Shown: positions 1-7,440 of the stretch, piece after piece
Numbering within the stretch: the first letter of the stretch is position 1
Layout: each line of letters opens with the position of its first letter
Source of the DNA: Flavobacteriales bacterium UBA852
Lineage (GTDB): Bacteria; Bacteroidota; Bacteroidia; Flavobacteriales_E; Vicingaceae
Length of the DNA stretch: 64,000 bases
Assembly: GCA_002295925.1 (NCBI GenBank)
Contig: DBGO01000010.1
Span: 62,001 to 126,000, forward strand
Reading direction: 5' to 3'
Program-made: the position numbers and the translations under genes
The notes under the pieces: generated by a model
Database searches by the model: none
Told to the model about the DNA's origin: nothing
What the model saw: the letters and a program-made list of their open reading frames with translations, nothing else

Positions 1-1822
1 CCAAGTCATCCGAATATCCTTCGGCAGAAACAGGTAATTCGGGCTTTTCTTTTTCTTTTACTTCGGGATGCAATGAGAATGCGTACGCATACACTTTGTC
101 GGCTACTTCTTTAAAAATAGGACCGGCAACCAAGTTTCCGTAATACACATTTTTAGAAGGTGCATTCACCACCACAATACACGAATACATTGGATTATCC
201 GCTGGAAAATATCCAACAAACGATGCCTGATAACTCACTTTACTTTTGTATTTATATCCGTATTTATCGTTGGCTATTTGAGCAGTTCCGGTTTTCCCGG
301 CGATTTTAAACACCGAGTTTTTTAAATTTTTTGCCGTTCCATTCTCTACAACACCTTCGAGCATTTCTTTTGCTTTTTTTATTGTTTCTTTTGATGCAAT
401 ACTTGGATTAAGAACAACCGTAGGTAATTCGCGAATAACCTCTCCGTTTGCAGCAATGGCTTTTGCAAACCGCGGACGAACCATTTTTCCGTCGTTTGCC
501 ACCGCATTGTAAAATGCCAAAATTTGTAAAGGTGTTAAACGAACTTCGTAACCGATAGACATCCACGGCAAAGTTGTTCCCGACCAACTTTTATCCGAAG
601 GACTTTTAATCAGCGGTTTTCCTTCTCCGGCAAGTTCAATCCCCAACGGCTGCCCCAGGTTCATTTTATTTAACCTGTCAACAAATTGTTGCGGATTTTT
701 TGCGTAAGCATTTGTAATAATTGTAGATAAACCCACATTTGATGACACTTCAAAGGCGTGTTTTACGGTAATTTTACCATAACCGCCAATATGCGAATCA
801 TACATTGTGCGGTCGTAATATTTTACCTTACCGCCTTTTGTATCCACAATATCATTCAAATCGACATAACCATCTTCCAAAGCCGCCATTAACGCCGGAA
901 GTTTAAATGTTGAGCCGGGTTCTGTGCTTTCGCCAATAGCATAATTATAACTTTCGTAATACGAACCGTTTTTTTGACGTTGTAAATTGGCAATTGCTTT
1001 TACATCGCCGGTTTTTACCTCCATAAGTATTACACATCCGTGATCGGATTCGTGCATTTGAAGTTGTTTCATTAAGGCATTTTCGGCAACATCTTGCAAA
1101 TTCACATCAATTGTAGAAACCACATCACTGCCGTCAATCGGTTCAATTTCATTCTTATCATTTACCGGCACCCAAATACCTCCCGCCATTTTTTGCATCA
1201 ATCGTTTTCCGTCTATACCACTCAACTCTTTGTCGTAAGCCCCTTCAATTCCAACAGGCATTACATTTTCGCGCTTGTAACCGATAGTACGTGCCGCCAA
1301 TATATTAAAAGGTTTCACCCGTTTATTTTGCCGTTCAATGATTAATCCGCTTTTATATCTTCCTTTTCTAAACAAAGGCAGTTCTTTCACTTTTTTGAGC
1401 TGCGTATATTTTACATTTCTTTTTATTAAATGATAGCGCGATTTTTTACGTCGTGCTCTTTGCAATTCACTCTTGTATTGCGCCGGGGATTTATCTTTAA
1501 AAACAGAAGCCAAACCAATGGCAACCGAATCGATATTTTTATTAAAAATTTCATCTGTAATCGCTTCGGCGGCGGCATCGAAACGTAACTCATAAATAGG
1601 AATTGAGGTTGCCAACAAATTATAATTGGCTGAATAGATATTTCCGCGCACAGCCGGAATATTCTTATATTGCAGAGTCAATTGTTTTGATTTTTTCACC
1701 AACTCACTTCCTTGCACATACTGCACATTTATCAATTGCCCCAAAACAACCAATGCGAAAACCACCACAAAAAGGTAGGTTACATATATTCTGGATAATA
1801 TGTTTTTTCGCAAATCTTTCAT
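1..1822 (-). CDS. ftsI: Septal peptidoglycan transpeptidase FtsI/PBP3 (3' end cut by window edge)
   Basis: Class B penicillin-binding protein that cross-links septal peptidoglycan in the periplasm. The 607 codons visible stay open to base 2, so the C-terminus lies outside. There is an N-terminal membrane anchor (about residues 8-30), a PBP dimerisation region (about 45-220) and a transpeptidase domain. The three penicilloyl-transferase motifs are present: STFK (near residue 302, inside PGSTFKLP), SSN (near 362) and KTGT (near 509). The last visible residues are a charged linker; many Bacteroidota FtsI proteins continue into a PASTA domain, which cannot be seen here. Its ATG shares one base with the ftsL stop (TAATG), which points to translational coupling in the mraZ-rsmH-ftsL-ftsI order. 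Identification as FtsI rather than another class B PBP rests on that order. Confidence 0.95.
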   Translation of the reverse strand, partial: MKDLRKNILSRIYVTYLFVVVFALVVLGQLINVQYVQGSELVKKSKQLTLQYKNIPAVRGNIYSANYNLLATSIPIYELRFDAAAEAITDEIFNKNIDSVAIGLASVFKDKSPAQYKSELQRARRKKSRYHLIKRNVKYTQLKKVKELPLFRKGRYKSGLIIERQNKRVKPFNILAARTIGYKRENVMPVGIEGAYDKELSGIDGKRLMQKMAGGIWVPVNDKNEIEPIDGSDVVSTIDVNLQDVAENALMKQLQMHESDHGCVILMEVKTGDVKAIANLQRQKNGSYYESYNYAIGESTEPGSTFKLPALMAALEDGYVDLNDIVDTKGGKVKYYDRTMYDSHIGGYGKITVKHAFEVSSNVGLSTIITNAYAKNPQQFVDRLNKMNLGQPLGIELAGEGKPLIKSPSDKSWSGTTLPWMSIGYEVRLTPLQILAFYNAVANDGKMVRPRFAKAIAANGEVIRELPTVVLNPSIASKETIKKAKEMLEGVVENGTAKNLKNSVFKIAGKTGTAQIANDKYGYKYKSKVSYQASFVGYFPADNPMYSCIVVVNAPSKNVYYGNLVAGPIFKEVADKVYAYAFSLHPEVKEKEKPELPVSAEGYSDDL

Positions 1823-2232
1823 TATTCTTTTATTTCGGTTACTCCTTCAGCTTCCTCTTCTGTTAATACAATTTTTAAAGGCGGAACTTTACTTTGTTTA
1901 ATTCCGTAATGCTCGGCGCGCTCTTCTACCTGCGATTGCTTACTCTTGAAATTCAATTCCGATTTCAGCGTGATATATTCCGAGCGCAATTCTTTTAACT
2001 CTATATTGGTTTTTGCCAACTCTCGGATTGTCCCGATAGCACTGTAACCATTTCCGATATACCACACTCCTAATATTGACAAAAACAAGATGAAGGGTAA
2101 ATTCTTTATAAACCCTTCTTGCGTAAAAAACTCACCCGACACAATGCCACGCATTACACTATGGCGTTTTTTGGCAAATGATTTTCCTCCATCACTTTCC
2201 GCTTTTTTCTTATATGTATTGCGTTTACTCAT
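1822..2232 (-). CDS. ftsL: FtsL-like division protein
   Basis: Small bitopic protein of the divisome, expected to sit between FtsI and other division factors at mid-cell. The 136 aa show a basic cytoplasmic N-terminus (KRNTYKKK), one membrane segment (about residues 46-66) and a periplasmic helix rich in Leu/Glu/Lys (about 68-110) that looks like a coiled coil, the usual FtsL plan. Sequence similarity in this family is weak, so the call depends on topology, size and the position between rsmH and ftsI. Its start overlaps the rsmH stop by 4 bases (ATGA) and its stop overlaps the ftsI start by 1 base. Confidence 0.85.
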   Translation of the reverse strand: MSKRNTYKKKAESDGGKSFAKKRHSVMRGIVSGEFFTQEGFIKNLPFILFLSILGVWYIGNGYSAIGTIRELAKTNIELKELRSEYITLKSELNFKSKQSQVEERAEHYGIKQSKVPPLKIVLTEEEAEGVTEIKE

Positions 2233-3134
2233 ATTTTTTGCGCTATTCTCAATTTTGCACTTCGTGCGCGTGGATTTTCTTTTATTTCTTTTTCTGATGG
2301 CACAATCGGTTTTTTGCTCACCTCCTCAAACGGCCTGACAATCTTCCCAAAAACATCTTTCTCAACTCTTCCTCTTACTGTACCGGTTTTAATAAAATTT
2401 TTCACCAACCGGTCTTCTAAAGAATGATAAGTGATAAACGCAACCCTTCCACCACTTTTGACAACATCCGGCAATTGCTCCAACAAGCGTTCAATTACTT
2501 GCAACTCATCATTCACTTCTATCCGCACAGCTTGAAACACCTGCGCCAACACCTTTTTATCTTCCCGTTTTAAAACTTTCTTTACCACACCCACCAAATC
2601 GAAAGTTGTTTCCAACGGTTTTTCACTCCTGCTTTTTACAATTTCCGCCGCTATTTTTCTGGCCGACTTCACCTCTCCATACCACCAAAGTATCTCACCC
2701 AATCGCTTCTCATCATATTCATTCAGCACGGTTTTGGCATTTTTCTCTTGCGAAGTATTCATTCGCATATCCAATTCCGCATCAAAACGAAAAGAAAAAC
2801 CTCTTTTTTGCTCATCAAATTGATGCGACGACACCCCAAAATCCGCCAACACACCATCAACTTCACCAACTTTTAAATACCTTAAATAATTTTTTAAATA
2901 CCTGAAATTACTTTGCACTAACATAAAGCGTTCATCCTCAAAAACATTACTCAACACATCTTTATCTTGATCAAACGCTATCAACCTGCCTTCACTATTC
3001 AACCTTTTCAATATCTCTTGCGAATGCCCACCCCCACCAAATGTAACATCCACATACACTCCAGCAGGATTTACAACCAAACCGGAAACCGACTCTTCCA
3101 ACAAAACAGGTTTATGATAATTACTCATCTTCAC
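2229..3134 (-). CDS. rsmH: 16S rRNA (cytosine(1402)-N(4))-methyltransferase RsmH
   Basis: SAM-dependent enzyme that methylates N4 of C1402 in 16S rRNA; older name MraW. The 301 aa carry the family signatures: HKPVLLEE at the N-terminus (residues 7-14), the glycine-rich SAM loop DVTFGGGGHS (about 29-38), DFGVSSHQFD (about 98-107) and the C-terminal SLEDRLVKNF. Length is normal. The gene starts inside mraZ (14-base overlap) and ends 4 bases into ftsL, so the four genes very likely form one transcript read from the mraZ promoter. Confidence 0.97.
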   Translation of the reverse strand: MKMSNYHKPVLLEESVSGLVVNPAGVYVDVTFGGGGHSQEILKRLNSEGRLIAFDQDKDVLSNVFEDERFMLVQSNFRYLKNYLRYLKVGEVDGVLADFGVSSHQFDEQKRGFSFRFDAELDMRMNTSQEKNAKTVLNEYDEKRLGEILWWYGEVKSARKIAAEIVKSRSEKPLETTFDLVGVVKKVLKREDKKVLAQVFQAVRIEVNDELQVIERLLEQLPDVVKSGGRVAFITYHSLEDRLVKNFIKTGTVRGRVEKDVFGKIVRPFEEVSKKPIVPSEKEIKENPRARSAKLRIAQKI

Positions 3135-3588
3135 CTTCTATTTTATTCTTCCCCATCACCTCTTCTGCCAAATCAGCAAAATCTTCCGGCTCATCCGTCA
3201 ACAGGTTATCATATTTATCTTTATCCCAAACTTCAATTCTGTTACCATAAGCAAACAACACCACTTCTTTAGAAATTCCGGCGTAACTCAACATTCGCTT
3301 AGGCAACAACAAGCGACCATTCGAATCCAATTCCAACTCGGTTGCTCCACGATAGAAATACCGGATAAACTCACGGTTCTTCTTTATATATTGATTCAAC
3401 TTATTTACTTCCGCACTTATCACCTCCCACTCATTTTTCGGATACAAAACCAAACATTGCTCAAACCCTCTATTCATCACAAATCGCTCGTTCGCCTCGG
3501 GATTTAACTGCTTACGCAAAGCCGCAGGAAGCATTACACGCCCTTTAGCATCCAACTTGCAGTTAAATTCTCCGATAAAATTGGTCAT
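3121..3588 (-). CDS. mraZ: Transcriptional regulator MraZ
   Basis: First gene of the division/cell-wall cluster and, in E. coli, a DNA-binding repressor of that cluster. The 155 aa contain two SpoVT/AbrB-like half-domains, each with the DxxxR signature: DAKGR (about residues 13-17) and DSNGR (about 88-92), both followed by a Leu-Pro turn. In the family these assemble into a ring that contacts repeated boxes upstream of its own gene; a matching repeat array lies about 58 bp upstream of this start. The tail is acidic (residues 138-155). The rsmH start lies inside its 3' end. Confidence 0.96.
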   Translation of the reverse strand: MTNFIGEFNCKLDAKGRVMLPAALRKQLNPEANERFVMNRGFEQCLVLYPKNEWEVISAEVNKLNQYIKKNREFIRYFYRGATELELDSNGRLLLPKRMLSYAGISKEVVLFAYGNRIEVWDKDKYDNLLTDEPEDFADLAEEVMGKNKIEGEDE

Positions 3589-3645
3589 ATCAATTAGCTA
3601 ATTATCAATAGTTTGCAAACAATGATGTAAAATTAAATCATTTTT

Positions 3646-3670
3646 TACCACAATTTACCACTTTCTACCA
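3646..3670 (-). promoter_or_regulatory. Candidate MraZ-binding box array
   Basis: On the minus strand, upstream of mraZ, the pentamer TGGTA occurs three times at an exact 10-bp period (plus-strand TACCA at 3646, 3656 and 3666), separated by 5-bp spacers. In E. coli and mollicutes MraZ binds TGGGN-type direct repeats with 5-nt spacers, so period, number, orientation and place fit autoregulation with a one-base change in the core. That this is the operator is inference; the repeats are read directly. Confidence 0.7.
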
Positions 3671-4049
3671 CTTTGTTGAAAACTTTTTAAAATTATTTAA
3701 GAAAACGACCACCCAACATTCTCGCAACAGCAGTAAAAACAACGATTTAAAGTATTTTAAGATTAGTGGGGATTTTTTATCAAAAAACCGACACTTGAAT
3801 TATTTTAACATCACTAAAAAAACCAAAGTAAATTAAACAATACGATGCCGTGTTTTAAACTCACAGAATTTAAAACACTGAAAAAACTCGAAAAAAACAT
3901 AAAAAGGCGAACTACACACAACTATTCAATTGTTATATCGTAAAAGAAATTTTGAATGAACGGTTTTTTTATTAAATTTATAACATTATACGCTCTTCAA
4001 TTACATTATTACTCATTATGAATAACATTAACACCATACACCTATTTAC
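3671..4049. other. AT-rich intergenic stretch without recognisable gene
   Basis: Between the mraZ box array and the hairpin ahead of the broken T9SS gene I find no ORF with codon-like structure, no tRNA and no array. The DNA is A/T-rich with runs of A and T. It probably holds the divergent promoters for mraZ and for the former T9SS gene, but no clean TAnnTTTG element was found. Confidence 0.4.
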
Positions 4050-4069
4050 TGCCGGAACACCCTCCGGCA
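4050..4069 (+). other. Small GC-rich hairpin ahead of the T9SS pseudogene
   Basis: TGCCGGA (4050-4056) and TCCGGCA (4063-4069) form a perfect 7-bp stem with a 6-nt loop. It stands out in very AT-rich DNA, about 47 bp upstream of the pseudogene ATG. No T-run follows, so it is not a typical intrinsic terminator; a 5'-leader structure is possible. Confidence 0.45.
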
Positions 4070-4115
4070 AGCGACAAGCTAATTTTAAATCATTAATTTT
4101 TAAAACCATTGCACT

Positions 4116-5407
4116 ATGAAAAAATATACATTTTAAGCTTATTATTTTTTACGATTTTCAATACTTCCTTGTCAGTTGCCCAAACCGATTTGGAATTGGT
4201 TAAACCCATTGTTAATATTGGTGATTCGCTTAATGGCGGTTATTACAGAGGGTTATCAGTACACTACCCAACAAACTTTTCTATGACCGCTTTTTCTACC
4301 AATATTTAAACGGGAGCAATAGCAAAAAATAACGGACAGGACACGATTACAAATTATTTTTTAAAAGTTAATGCTTTTATGCAAGGTTATCAAATAAATG
4401 ACACCAATATCACACTTTTTTCAGATACTTTAAGCTATTTAGCACCAAGCGAGGTTGACACCATTCGATTACCGGTATTACAGATTCCAACCAATGGATA
4501 TAATCAACCAACATATGATAGTGTTACAATATCTTACCAACTGTTTCATGACAGTTTAGATGCTACCCCTGAAAATGACACCACAACATTACCGATTATT
4601 ACGTATTATATTGACGCCTTAGATTATATAGGAACAGCCTATCGTTTAGGCGAAATTAACGACACTGTGAATTTAATCAACCATCCGAAATATCCTTCGG
4701 GCAGTTTTATCGGCATCACTACTCCGGAGTGGCTATCTTCGGTTGGTCTTTTGGGCGAAGATGTTTATTTATTTGTTCAAGATTCTACTTTTTTGCAAAG
4801 TGTTTACCTAGAACTTCGGATTTATGAAGACACAACATTAATAGGCACATATTTACACAACTCCTCTTACCCTCTCCCACATTTTGAACCTAACTCCTCT
4901 TTTAACTCTCTTACATATATCGGCTTTTATCCCTATGCTCCACTTTCATGGAATGACACCTCTATCCTAACAGTAGGTATTTATTTTGAATATGACACGA
5001 ATGCAGCTAATATTCCGCCTTTTAACGTATTAGCCGACACAAGTAATTATCATTTATTTGAGATAGAAACCAGGGCTTTGGTCAACGGAACATGGCAATC
5101 CGCCGATTTTGTCCCGCTGATTATACGAGACTTACTTTGGGAAAGCATTGAAGAATACCAAAATACATCCGAAGTTTCTTGGTTTCCCAATCCGGCAAGT
5201 GAGCAAACAACCTTACATATTCGCCAGCCAAACTTAAAAAACTATCCGGCTACGGTTACCATATTGGACATTTCCGGCAAAAAATTGCTTTCGGCAAAAG
5301 TTAGCAATAACTAAAGTATTGACATTTCGGCACTTTCGCCGGGCGTTTATATGGTACTGACACACATCAACGGTCAACGGTTTGCTTCTAAACTTATTAA
5401 ACCCTAA
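4116..5407 (+). pseudogene. Decayed T9SS-secreted protein (frameshift at start, two in-frame stops)
   Basis: Former secreted protein of about 430 aa. The ATG at 4116 reads only six codons before a stop; adding one A to the A-run just after the ATG would join it to a normal signal peptide (KKIYILSLLFFTIF, ending LSVAQT) in the +1 frame. That frame continues to 5407 but is broken by TAA at 4307-4309 and at 5312-5314, both in phase. Coding sense resumes immediately after each stop. The C-terminus is a type A T9SS sorting domain: WFPNPASEQTTL, then ILDISGKKLL, and after the second stop ISALSPGVYMV and a final KLIKP. The two TAAs could each derive from one-base changes such as CAA or GAA to TAA. 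Without an upstream A insertion, a TTG at 4109 could start a short 66-aa product. No function can be assigned to the middle part. Assembly error could explain the homopolymer change but less easily all three lesions. Confidence 0.85.
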
Positions 5408-5426
5408 CAGGCGTTGCCTGTTTCAT
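5406..5426 (+). terminator. Hairpin just after the T9SS pseudogene, terminator-like
   Basis: AACAGGC (5406-5412), loop GTT and GCCTGTT (5416-5422) form a perfect 7-bp stem that begins inside the stop codon and is followed by a short T-rich tract. It would act as a weak intrinsic terminator for the plus-strand gene. Confidence 0.5.
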
Positions 5427-5428
5427 TA
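5412..5428 (+). repeat. Short repeat CGTTGCCTGTTTCATTA, copy a
   Basis: This 17-mer recurs exactly at 5503-5519 and in inverted form at 5811-5827 with one mismatch. The copy here is partly embedded in the post-pseudogene hairpin. Confidence 0.7.
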
Positions 5429-5502
5429 TTGATAAATATTAGCTGTTTTAAACAAAATTCTCACAAAGCCAAGCGCTTCATTGTAATAAAAAACACAACA
5501 AG

Positions 5503-5519
5503 CGTTGCCTGTTTCATTA
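5503..5519 (+). repeat. Short repeat CGTTGCCTGTTTCATTA, copy b
   Basis: Exact second copy of the 17-mer at 5412-5428. With the inverted copy at 5811-5827 it brackets the dispersed element at 5579-5784, resembling terminal inverted repeats about 325 bp apart end to end. Confidence 0.7.
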
Positions 5520-5578
5520 CAGAGAAACCTCAACTGCACAATAAAATGCACCACAAAACCGAACACTTCTAGTTAATT

Positions 5579-5784
5579 AACGTGAGTTTTGGATAACCCA
5601 TCATTGATAAAATGAGCTTTTAGTATTTTACTTTTTCTTTTCCATCGATGAAAAGAAACAAAAATCTAGTGTCTTCAAAAGGTCTACCGAAAATAAAAAA
5701 TTTATTTGATACCAAATCTCACTCGGACTAGCGCAATATTATCTCTATTTAAAAACTATTCGCACGACTGCTTGAGGACACAAA
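5579..5784 (+). repeat. Dispersed intergenic element, copy 1
   Basis: About 205 bp that recur, same orientation, at 26509-26712. The shared core at 5631-5685 is 55 bp and identical in both copies; it includes the near-palindrome CTTTTCCATCGATGAAAAG. Further shared blocks are the left end AACGTGAGTTTTGGATAAC, the central TCTCACTCGGACTAGCGC and the right part CTATTCGCACGACTGC. Between the core and the central block the two copies differ in sequence, yet each can form a stem (here AAATAAA with TTTATTT). No transposase is present. It lies downstream of a plus-strand secreted-protein gene, as does copy 2. It could be a non-autonomous mobile element or a repeated structured RNA or transcript-end element. 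Confidence 0.85.
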
Positions 5785-5810
5785 GAAAAAATGGCATCTT
5801 ACAAGTTTTA

Positions 5811-5827
5811 TTATGAAACAGGCAACG
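5811..5827 (-). repeat. Inverted copy of the 17-bp short repeat
   Basis: TTATGAAACAGGCAACG is the reverse complement of the repeats at 5412 and 5503 apart from one base. The 15 bases from 5813 are exact. The remaining gap up to the promoter at 5961 shows no ORF or RNA gene. Confidence 0.65.
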
Positions 5828-5960
5828 AGCCCCTGTTTGAGCTCAGTCTTAAAAAAGAACAAGCACTAGATGTTCATTATTGAAAAATGCTATTTGTTTA
5901 AATAATCCATATCTCAAAGCGTAAACATAGTTCGGAAATGAAATAACACAAAATTCGTTT

Positions 5961-5968
5961 TACTTTTG
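5961..5968 (+). promoter_or_regulatory. -7 promoter element (TACTTTTG)
   Basis: Exact match to the Bacteroidota -7 consensus TAnnTTTG, 60 bp upstream of the hydrolase ATG at 6029. No convincing -33 TTTG lies at the usual ~19-bp distance, so the call rests on the -7 element and on position. Confidence 0.5.
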
Positions 5969-6028
5969 CAATACAATAGCAATTGATATTGGAAATATTG
6001 TTTACTTTTACTTTAAAATTATCGTAAT

Positions 6029-6817
6029 ATGAGTTTTGAATCAGAAGTCATTACCGAAGGTAAGTTTTCGTATCTCGAAAAAGGAGAAGGACATCCGATA
6101 ATATTGCTTCACGGTTTGTTTGGAGCATTAAGCAACTTTAACGATGTAATCGATTATTTCTCGAAAAAATACAAAGTAATAGTTCCGCTAATGCCGGTTT
6201 ACACCCTGCCGATTATAAAAACTTCGGTTAAAAATCTGGCTAAATTTATAGAAGAATTTGTTGAATTCAAAAACCTGAATCAATTTACCTTATTGGGAAA
6301 CTCATTGGGCGGACACGTTGCCTTGGTTTACACCTTAAAAAACATGGACAAGGTTCATTCTATGGTGCTTACGGGCAGTTCGGGACTTTACGAGAATGCT
6401 TTTGGCGGCTCGTTTCCACGAAGAGAAGATAAGGAATACTTACGTAAAAAAATTGCCCTTACGTTTTACGACCCCAACTTAGCAACAGACGAATTGGTAG
6501 ATGAGTGCTATAACGTTGTAAACGACAGAGGTAAATTGGTGCGAATTTTAGCTTTGGCAAAATCGGCTATCAGACATAATTTACGCAACGATTTGGAGAA
6601 ATTTACCACACCCACTTGTTTAATTTGGGGAAAAAATGACACCATTACACCACCTGAAGTTGCCGAAGAATTTCACGAAAAATTAAAAAATTCCGATTTG
6701 TATTGGATAGACAATTGCGGACACGCGCCTATGATGGAGCATCCTGAGGAGTTTAACCGGATTTTAGACCAATGGTTTCACAAAAAATTTGGTTTTGAAT
6801 TAGTAAACCCCAACTAA
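6029..6817 (+). CDS. Alpha/beta-hydrolase
   Basis: Cytoplasmic serine hydrolase of unknown substrate. The 262 aa show the oxyanion motif HGLFG (residues 28-32), the nucleophile elbow GNSLGG (90-95, Ser92), the acid in GKNDTITPP (about 201-209) and the catalytic His in CGHAPMMEHP (about 231-240). The spacing is that of the canonical fold with a short cap domain (about 115-180). No signal peptide is visible. It is the first gene of a tight plus-strand run with engB starting 4 bp after its stop; this pairing does not reveal the substrate. Confidence 0.88.
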   Translation: MSFESEVITEGKFSYLEKGEGHPIILLHGLFGALSNFNDVIDYFSKKYKVIVPLMPVYTLPIIKTSVKNLAKFIEEFVEFKNLNQFTLLGNSLGGHVALVYTLKNMDKVHSMVLTGSSGLYENAFGGSFPRREDKEYLRKKIALTFYDPNLATDELVDECYNVVNDRGKLVRILALAKSAIRHNLRNDLEKFTTPTCLIWGKNDTITPPEVAEEFHEKLKNSDLYWIDNCGHAPMMEHPEEFNRILDQWFHKKFGFELVNPN

Positions 6818-6820
6818 ATA

Positions 6821-7438
6821 ATGAAAATATCGTCCGCCGAATTTATATGCAGCAATACCGATATCAGCAAATGCCCGGCGCCCGACAAACCGGAATTTGC
6901 CTTTATCGGGCGGTCGAATGTAGGGAAATCATCGCTGATAAATGTATTGACGGACAATTCAAAATTGGCTAAAACATCTTCAAAACCGGGAAAAACACAA
7001 TTAATCAACCATTTTCTCATAAACAACGAATGGTATTTGGTGGACTTACCCGGCTACGGTTATGCCAAAACATCCAAATCAAACCGACGAAAATGGCATT
7101 CGTTTATCAACGACTATTTACTGCACCGCCCCAACCTTCAAGGGGTTTTTGTGCTCATAGACAGTCGCATTCCGCCTCAACCCATTGATTTGGAATTTAT
7201 GCAATGGCTCGGAAAAAAACGCATTCCTTTTGTCATGGTTTTTACAAAAATCGACAAACTGTCGAGCAACGAACTGAACAAAAACCTAAAAAAATACAAA
7301 CAACGATTGGCACAAGAATGGAATGCCTTTCCGAAATATTTTTTAAGCAGCACAGTATCAAAACTTGGAAAAGATGAAATTTTAGACTTTATTGACCAAG
7401 TCAATCAATCTTATTTTGAATCTATAAAAAATCAATAA
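6821..7438 (+). CDS. engB: Ribosome biogenesis GTPase EngB (YihA/YsxC)
   Basis: Small GTPase needed for assembly of the 50S subunit. The 205 aa carry the G1 motif GRSNVGKSS (about residues 30-38), the G2-region Thr in KPGKTQLINHF, G3 DLPGYGYAK (about 75-83) and G4 TKID (about 141-144). Length matches the family. It starts 4 bp after the hydrolase stop and the peptidase gene begins 3 bp after its own stop, so it is probably co-transcribed with both. Confidence 0.96.
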   Translation: MKISSAEFICSNTDISKCPAPDKPEFAFIGRSNVGKSSLINVLTDNSKLAKTSSKPGKTQLINHFLINNEWYLVDLPGYGYAKTSKSNRRKWHSFINDYLLHRPNLQGVFVLIDSRIPPQPIDLEFMQWLGKKRIPFVMVFTKIDKLSSNELNKNLKKYKQRLAQEWNAFPKYFLSSTVSKLGKDEILDFIDQVNQSYFESIKNQ

Positions 7439-7440
7439 TT

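Noticed and set aside
4307..5314. Recoding of TAA as a sense codon in the T9SS gene
   Set aside because: Many intact genes here end in TAA, and the same gene also has a start-proximal frameshift, so decay is simpler.
5650..5730. Short ORF beginning MKRNKNLVSSKG inside both copies of the dispersed element
   Set aside because: The reading frames diverge in length and sequence right after the identical DNA core (27 against 19 codons), so the conservation is at the DNA level, not protein.
5412..5827. CRISPR-like array from the recurring 17-mers
   Set aside because: Only three copies, uneven spacing and one in inverted orientation; no cas genes.
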